64,000 nucleotides of DNA from Planctomycetota bacterium (GTDB taxonomy: Bacteria; Planctomycetota; UBA1135; GCA-002686595): NCBI GenBank assembly GCA_012959525.1, contig DUDB01000071.1, forward strand, positions 1 to 64,000, read 5' to 3'. The stretch's first letter is position 1, and every line of letters begins with the position of its first letter. Of the stretch, positions 61,601 to 64,000 are shown piece after piece. The notes below the pieces were generated by a model that searched no databases, was not told the origin of the DNA, and was given only the letters and a program-made list of their open reading frames with translations. Position numbers and translations under genes: made by a program.

Positions 61601-62412
61601 GAAACCTGCTCCTCCGCCGCCGACCTTTCAGCTCGCAGGGCTTCCTGACTTGCCTCGAGCGTCTCAAGTTCCGGGAAGAGTGCCGCCAACTCGGTATCCT
61701 GCTCGTGAAGGCGATGCTGCAAGAAGCGCCCGCGCGCAAGGGTCCACTCGTCCCTTGCCGCCACCCAGCGCTCGGCCTTGCCAGCCTGGATCTTCAGTGA
61801 GCGTACGCGCGTGCGCAGTTCCCCCATGAGGTCCGTCAGGCGTGAAACGTCCTGCTCCACGCTCTTCAGCCGGAGCCCGGTCTCGTGGCGCCGCTGGCGG
61901 TAGCGGCTGATCCCGGCAGCTTCCTCGAAGACGGTCCTACGCTGGGCTGGGTTGGCGGACAGGACAGCGTCAATGCGTCCCTGCTCCAGCACCGAGTAGC
62001 CCCGCGAGCCCAAACCCGTCCCGTACAGCAGCTCGCGCACGTCCTTGAGGCGCACTCGGCTGCCGTCGAGGTGGTACTCGCCCTCGCCACTCTTGTAGAG
62101 CATGCGGGTGATGGAGAACTCGACCCCCATCTCCTCGACGACACCATCGCTGTTGTCGATCACCAGGGTCACTTCCGCCACGGACATTTCGGGTCGGGAG
62201 GAAGAGCCCTTGAAGATCACATCCGTCATACCCTCGCCGCGCATGGAGGTCGGGCGGGTCTCTCCGAGAACCCACCGCACCGCGTCAACGACGTTGCTCT
62301 TGCCGCAGCCGTTGGGCCCCACGATGCCGAGCAGGTGCTGGCCGCCAAAGTTGAAGACAGTGCGGTCGGCAAAGGACTTGAAGCCTTGCAGTTCGAGACG
62401 GTTGAGACGCAT
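58624..62412 (-). CDS. smc: SMC, chromosome segregation ATPase
   Basis: The 1262-residue protein has the SMC head: N-terminal Walker A GIVGPNGCGKSNVVDAVRWV after LQGFKSFADRT, and near the C-terminus the ABC signature LLSGGQRSMTALALLFAVF with Walker B FCVLDEVDAALDDANIDRFL. Long heptad coiled coils occupy about 170-510 and 680-1010. The hinge is about 520-660 (AGARCVLQAVADGGGPCTAG). It organises and condenses DNA. The C-terminal tail after the head (about 75 residues, acidic and Ser/Pro-rich, ending VGDSVGVSSAQD) is an extension absent from typical SMC. It starts 13 bases after the NrdD-like gene. No scpA or scpB is in the window. Confidence 0.94.
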   Translation of the reverse strand: MRLNRLELQGFKSFADRTVFNFGGQHLLGIVGPNGCGKSNVVDAVRWVLGETRPTSMRGEGMTDVIFKGSSSRPEMSVAEVTLVIDNSDGVVEEMGVEFSITRMLYKSGEGEYHLDGSRVRLKDVRELLYGTGLGSRGYSVLEQGRIDAVLSANPAQRRTVFEEAAGISRYRQRRHETGLRLKSVEQDVSRLTDLMGELRTRVRSLKIQAGKAERWVAARDEWTLARGRFLQHRLHEQDTELAALFPELETLEASQEALRAERSAAEEQVSAQEEERSRVVAELDSISTQVGGLNAALATLDERKTQLALRVQAWRGSAEEESERAQELASQISERRAQQEAAGKELVELEVVAREAAEEAAGLKDRVNALSRSYKQARQDSADQNELLLACLHERTGAQNRTVHMETAIGDARERLGRATKRLGQVDGEITGARSSVKKMHTVAVDAQQTLEGRDKALAAALSNRAAAEEALQSGQSELREHKLAHASLVARREALLESGDGSGGLAAGARCVLQAVADGGGPCTAGTLHGLLADHLHVEVRLARALDAVLGEKAHALLAPGAEEAQVVLEWLASGEHGQAEVLVPKGMGSDGLASALGSVNLGRFDSPSFLAFEPYGASVEGRLSDLVQCAEDLRPLVDNLVGDVVVVRDFASALDLIKREPHWRYVTPSGELVDASGAVGGSRELAQGTMGRRSMAEELGSEMETLEQTLVKDRERINQLAQAVESNLLAHEEATHEREAARGKAANASGEAQTASARLTDQEAVREEHAGVESRAREELAALATDLQLAQDKRIKSEQAFTQTKARLDEVEKTRRGMEEEREALSKAEAKARVETTRLQGELEALRGRVADSMRRCEEDQAERVRAEGRSANFLANADQGERDAEALTLDGQTLATKKDALEARLGELRELERSGAARTREVRAEAEDVQRNLDQVVEEQSEKRLCAQKVELAREELLIRADEDLSLQASDLREDFEPEAELAQAAAMQALEERVSELKATLEKLGPVNTEAVDELAEVEGRLGFLETQSEDLATSRKTLMDTIEKIDEESRRLFEETFAIVRENFRTIFRQLFGGGQADVMLEEGVDVLEGGVEIVARPPGRKSLSIGLLSGGQRSMTALALLFAVFKTQPSPFCVLDEVDAALDDANIDRFLGMLNGFATTTQFIVVTHNKGTMSACQSLFGVTMEVKGVSRFVSVELDDVEEFAPGETTGTSRPGADAMDEESREPVVEIVPASPTVPSSPESVGDSVGVSSAQD

Positions 62413-62425
62413 GGATGTCGAAAGC

Positions 62426-64000
62426 CTAGCTTCGGACGGGGGAGAACAGGTTGCCCCCGGCCGAATCCGGGGCAGGCCCGGTAGCGGTCAGGGAGGGAGG
62501 AGGATCAGGTTCAGAGATTCCGCTGCGCCGCTCGTGAAAGAGACGCCAGGCATCGAGACCGGAGGTGAGATCCCGATCGGCCGACACCCAGAGCGGATTG
62601 GAAGCCAGAGCTCCCGCGCGCAGGGTAGAACACACGATAGCCTGTTCGCCAGCATCCTCTGTGGGGTCCTGCAATGAACTTCCGGGCGAGCAGGCCACAA
62701 AGCCATCACCATAGGGGCGATCACCTTCCGCTTCCGGCGCGGGCAAGTCCGCAAACAGCCGTGGCTGGCTGGCTCTGGGCAGGCTGGCATCGGCCTTGGC
62801 CATGGCCAAGCGGGCGTCTCCCCCAAAGAAGGATGAGACGCACACTGAGAGTCCACGTTCATCGGCGAAGCGCCGGGTGGTGTCCGCCATCACACCCAGA
62901 AGCCGCGCGCCCTGGGCAGAGCGCACGACCCCATCCCCCAGGATGCGCAGGGCCTCGGACAGACCGACCGGCACCACCGCGAATCCGCGACGCTCCCGAA
63001 GGCCGTCCTCGCGCGCGGCCGGGTGGCGGCGCTGGAAAGCGTCTAGGGCCTCGATGGCGTCGAGGGCGGATTGAACCCGCGCCCCTAGGGCCTCGAACAG
63101 CAGATCTTCGCGCCAGGGACCCGCTTGACGGGCAAGCCGGGGGAGATTTAAGGCCACGGCACCGCCACAGGCCAAGAGCCCGACCTCGCGTCGACCACGC
63201 CTGCAACCGGGTGCGACCCAGCGAGTACCCTTCCCATGCCACACCGGAACCAGCGAGCCCCCGGCCAGGAGCTGAGCGGCTTGCTTCTGGAGCTTGGGGT
63301 CGGTGGCGATGGCCGGAGACAGTTCATCCCAGGACAGATACAGTCGCGGGTGAGCCTGGCCTGCCAGACGCAGGGCTTCGAGCTCGGGAAGCAGGCGACG
63401 CAGCAGGGCGCCCCCACGCCCGCCCGGGCTGGCCAGATCCAGAAAGCGGCCCGTGGCCTGGCTCAAGGCTCCCATGGCCGCCAGTAGGTCCCTCACACGA
63501 TCCCGGGCGCGGGCGGAGCGCAGCAGGGGCGAGACGACAGCATGCAGGCCCTCCACCACCACTCCGTGGCTGACCCCTCGCAGGGTGTGAGCCAACTCGC
63601 CAAGCATCTCGGAGCCGGAGTGTGCACCGGGCTCCCCCCGCAGACAAAGGCCCGCGGGAATGGCGCGCGAGAGAGCCAGATGTGGGCGTCGCAATCCTTC
63701 AACCCACAGCGCACCCTGGCGATGCAGCTCGGCGGTGCGCTCGTCGAGTAGGTCCACGAGGGCATAGCGACCGAGAATGGCGTCCGCCACATCGTCTTCG
63801 AGCCCCGCGCGGCACGGTGCATTGGTCAGATCGGCGCTCGAGTTCGAGCGCAGGCTGGGCCTCTTCTCTCCAAGCAAACGTCGGAGGTCATGGCGGGGGA
63901 TCCCGATGGGACCCTGCCGATGCAGGGCCGTCTCCAGTCCCATGGCCATCAGCTCGTTATCCACGAATTCACGAATGAGAGGGGTGGAGATCCGTGCCAG
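62426..64000 (-). CDS. NrdD-like protein without zinc site and glycyl-radical domain (partial, N-terminus off the right edge)
   Basis: The frame is open from the right edge (64000) to the stop at 62426. The visible part begins LARISTPLIREFVDNELMAM. The order then follows anaerobic class III ribonucleotide reductase: ILGRYALVDLLDERTAELHR with a HRQGALWVEGL box, APGCRRGRR (the GCR cysteine, codon at 63203-63205), ALNLPRLARQAG, GFAVVPVGLSEALRILGDG and SVCVSSFFGGDARLAMAKAD. NrdD proteins should next have a C-terminal Zn domain with two CxxC pairs and RVCGYLG with the radical Gly; here about 90 residues of other sequence follow, then a stop, 13 bases before smc. So it is not a standard reductase. 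The N-terminal ATP-cone could be beyond the edge. Function unknown. Confidence 0.7.
   Translation of the reverse strand: MARISTPLIREFVDNELMAMGLETALHRQGPIGIPRHDLRRLLGEKRPSLRSNSSADLTNAPCRAGLEDDVADAILGRYALVDLLDERTAELHRQGALWVEGLRRPHLALSRAIPAGLCLRGEPGAHSGSEMLGELAHTLRGVSHGVVVEGLHAVVSPLLRSARARDRVRDLLAAMGALSQATGRFLDLASPGGRGGALLRRLLPELEALRLAGQAHPRLYLSWDELSPAIATDPKLQKQAAQLLAGGSLVPVWHGKGTRWVAPGCRRGRREVGLLACGGAVALNLPRLARQAGPWREDLLFEALGARVQSALDAIEALDAFQRRHPAAREDGLRERRGFAVVPVGLSEALRILGDGVVRSAQGARLLGVMADTTRRFADERGLSVCVSSFFGGDARLAMAKADASLPRASQPRLFADLPAPEAEGDRPYGDGFVACSPGSSLQDPTEDAGEQAIVCSTLRAGALASNPLWVSADRDLTSGLDAWRLFHERRSGISEPDPPPSLTATGPAPDSAGGNLFSPVRS

Overview
The window is a gene-dense, high-GC stretch of a Gram-negative bacterial chromosome. 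It fits best with a marine, planctomycete-like lineage. The reasons are indirect: two roughly 1000-residue secreted lamin-tail/CotH-kinase proteins, a DUF5916 outer-membrane barrel, a YfhO-like membrane protein, many genes without a clear Shine-Dalgarno sequence, several GTG/TTG starts, and rnpA-yidD without rpmH. This is inference; no rRNA or ribosomal protein gene is present to settle it. I found no tRNA, CRISPR array or intact insertion sequence, and no gene-free stretch longer than about 250 bases.

Left part (1-8.1 kb, all minus strand): a truncated secreted HExxH metallopeptidase-like gene; a sulfotransferase remnant broken by a stop codon and an apparent internal deletion; a GDPD-like membrane protein with an LtaS-type phosphoglycerol transferase/sulfatase (this block is visibly lower in GC); and a sodium:solute symporter with its small DUF3311 partner.

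8-15.4 kb: a box-type aerobic benzoyl-CoA module. The HTH-shikimate-kinase-like regulator boxR is divergent from boxC and boxB. A 20-bp perfect palindrome covers the likely -10 element of the boxCB promoter. A large lipoprotein of unknown function and an ALDH7 (antiquitin-type) aldehyde dehydrogenase follow. boxA and a benzoate-CoA ligase are not in the window.

15.5-28.9 kb: EttA-like ABC-F translation factor and a Nudix hydrolase (overlapping), the tandem pair of CotH proteins, and a minus-strand operon of RND adaptor, RND pump and GNAT acetyltransferase joined by 4-bp overlaps.

29-37 kb: trigger factor, ClpP and ClpX (a protein quality-control block, with a terminator between clpP and clpX), a DHH/DHHA1 phosphoesterase overlapping an RlmN-type radical SAM methyltransferase, and the DUF5916 barrel. 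37-41 kb: an MFS transporter, and lysine 6-aminotransferase preceded by an aldehyde-dehydrogenase-like protein that lacks the catalytic cysteine. Lysine aminotransferase and the ALDH7 enzyme 23 kb away would together convert lysine to 2-aminoadipate.

41-47 kb (plus): rnpA, yidD, a TolB-like propeller lipoprotein, a YfhO-like protein, a YycJ-like metallo-beta-lactamase and a nitroreductase. 47-58.4 kb (minus): the PrkA kinase/DUF444/SpoVR stress module, then a PD-(D/E)XK nuclease and four glycosyltransferase genes, one a GT2-GT4 fusion. 58.6-64 kb (minus): SMC, preceded by an NrdD-like protein (cut by the right edge) that has lost the zinc site and glycyl-radical domain. The NrdD-like protein, the ALDH-like pseudoenzyme and the CotH pair are the most interesting items.
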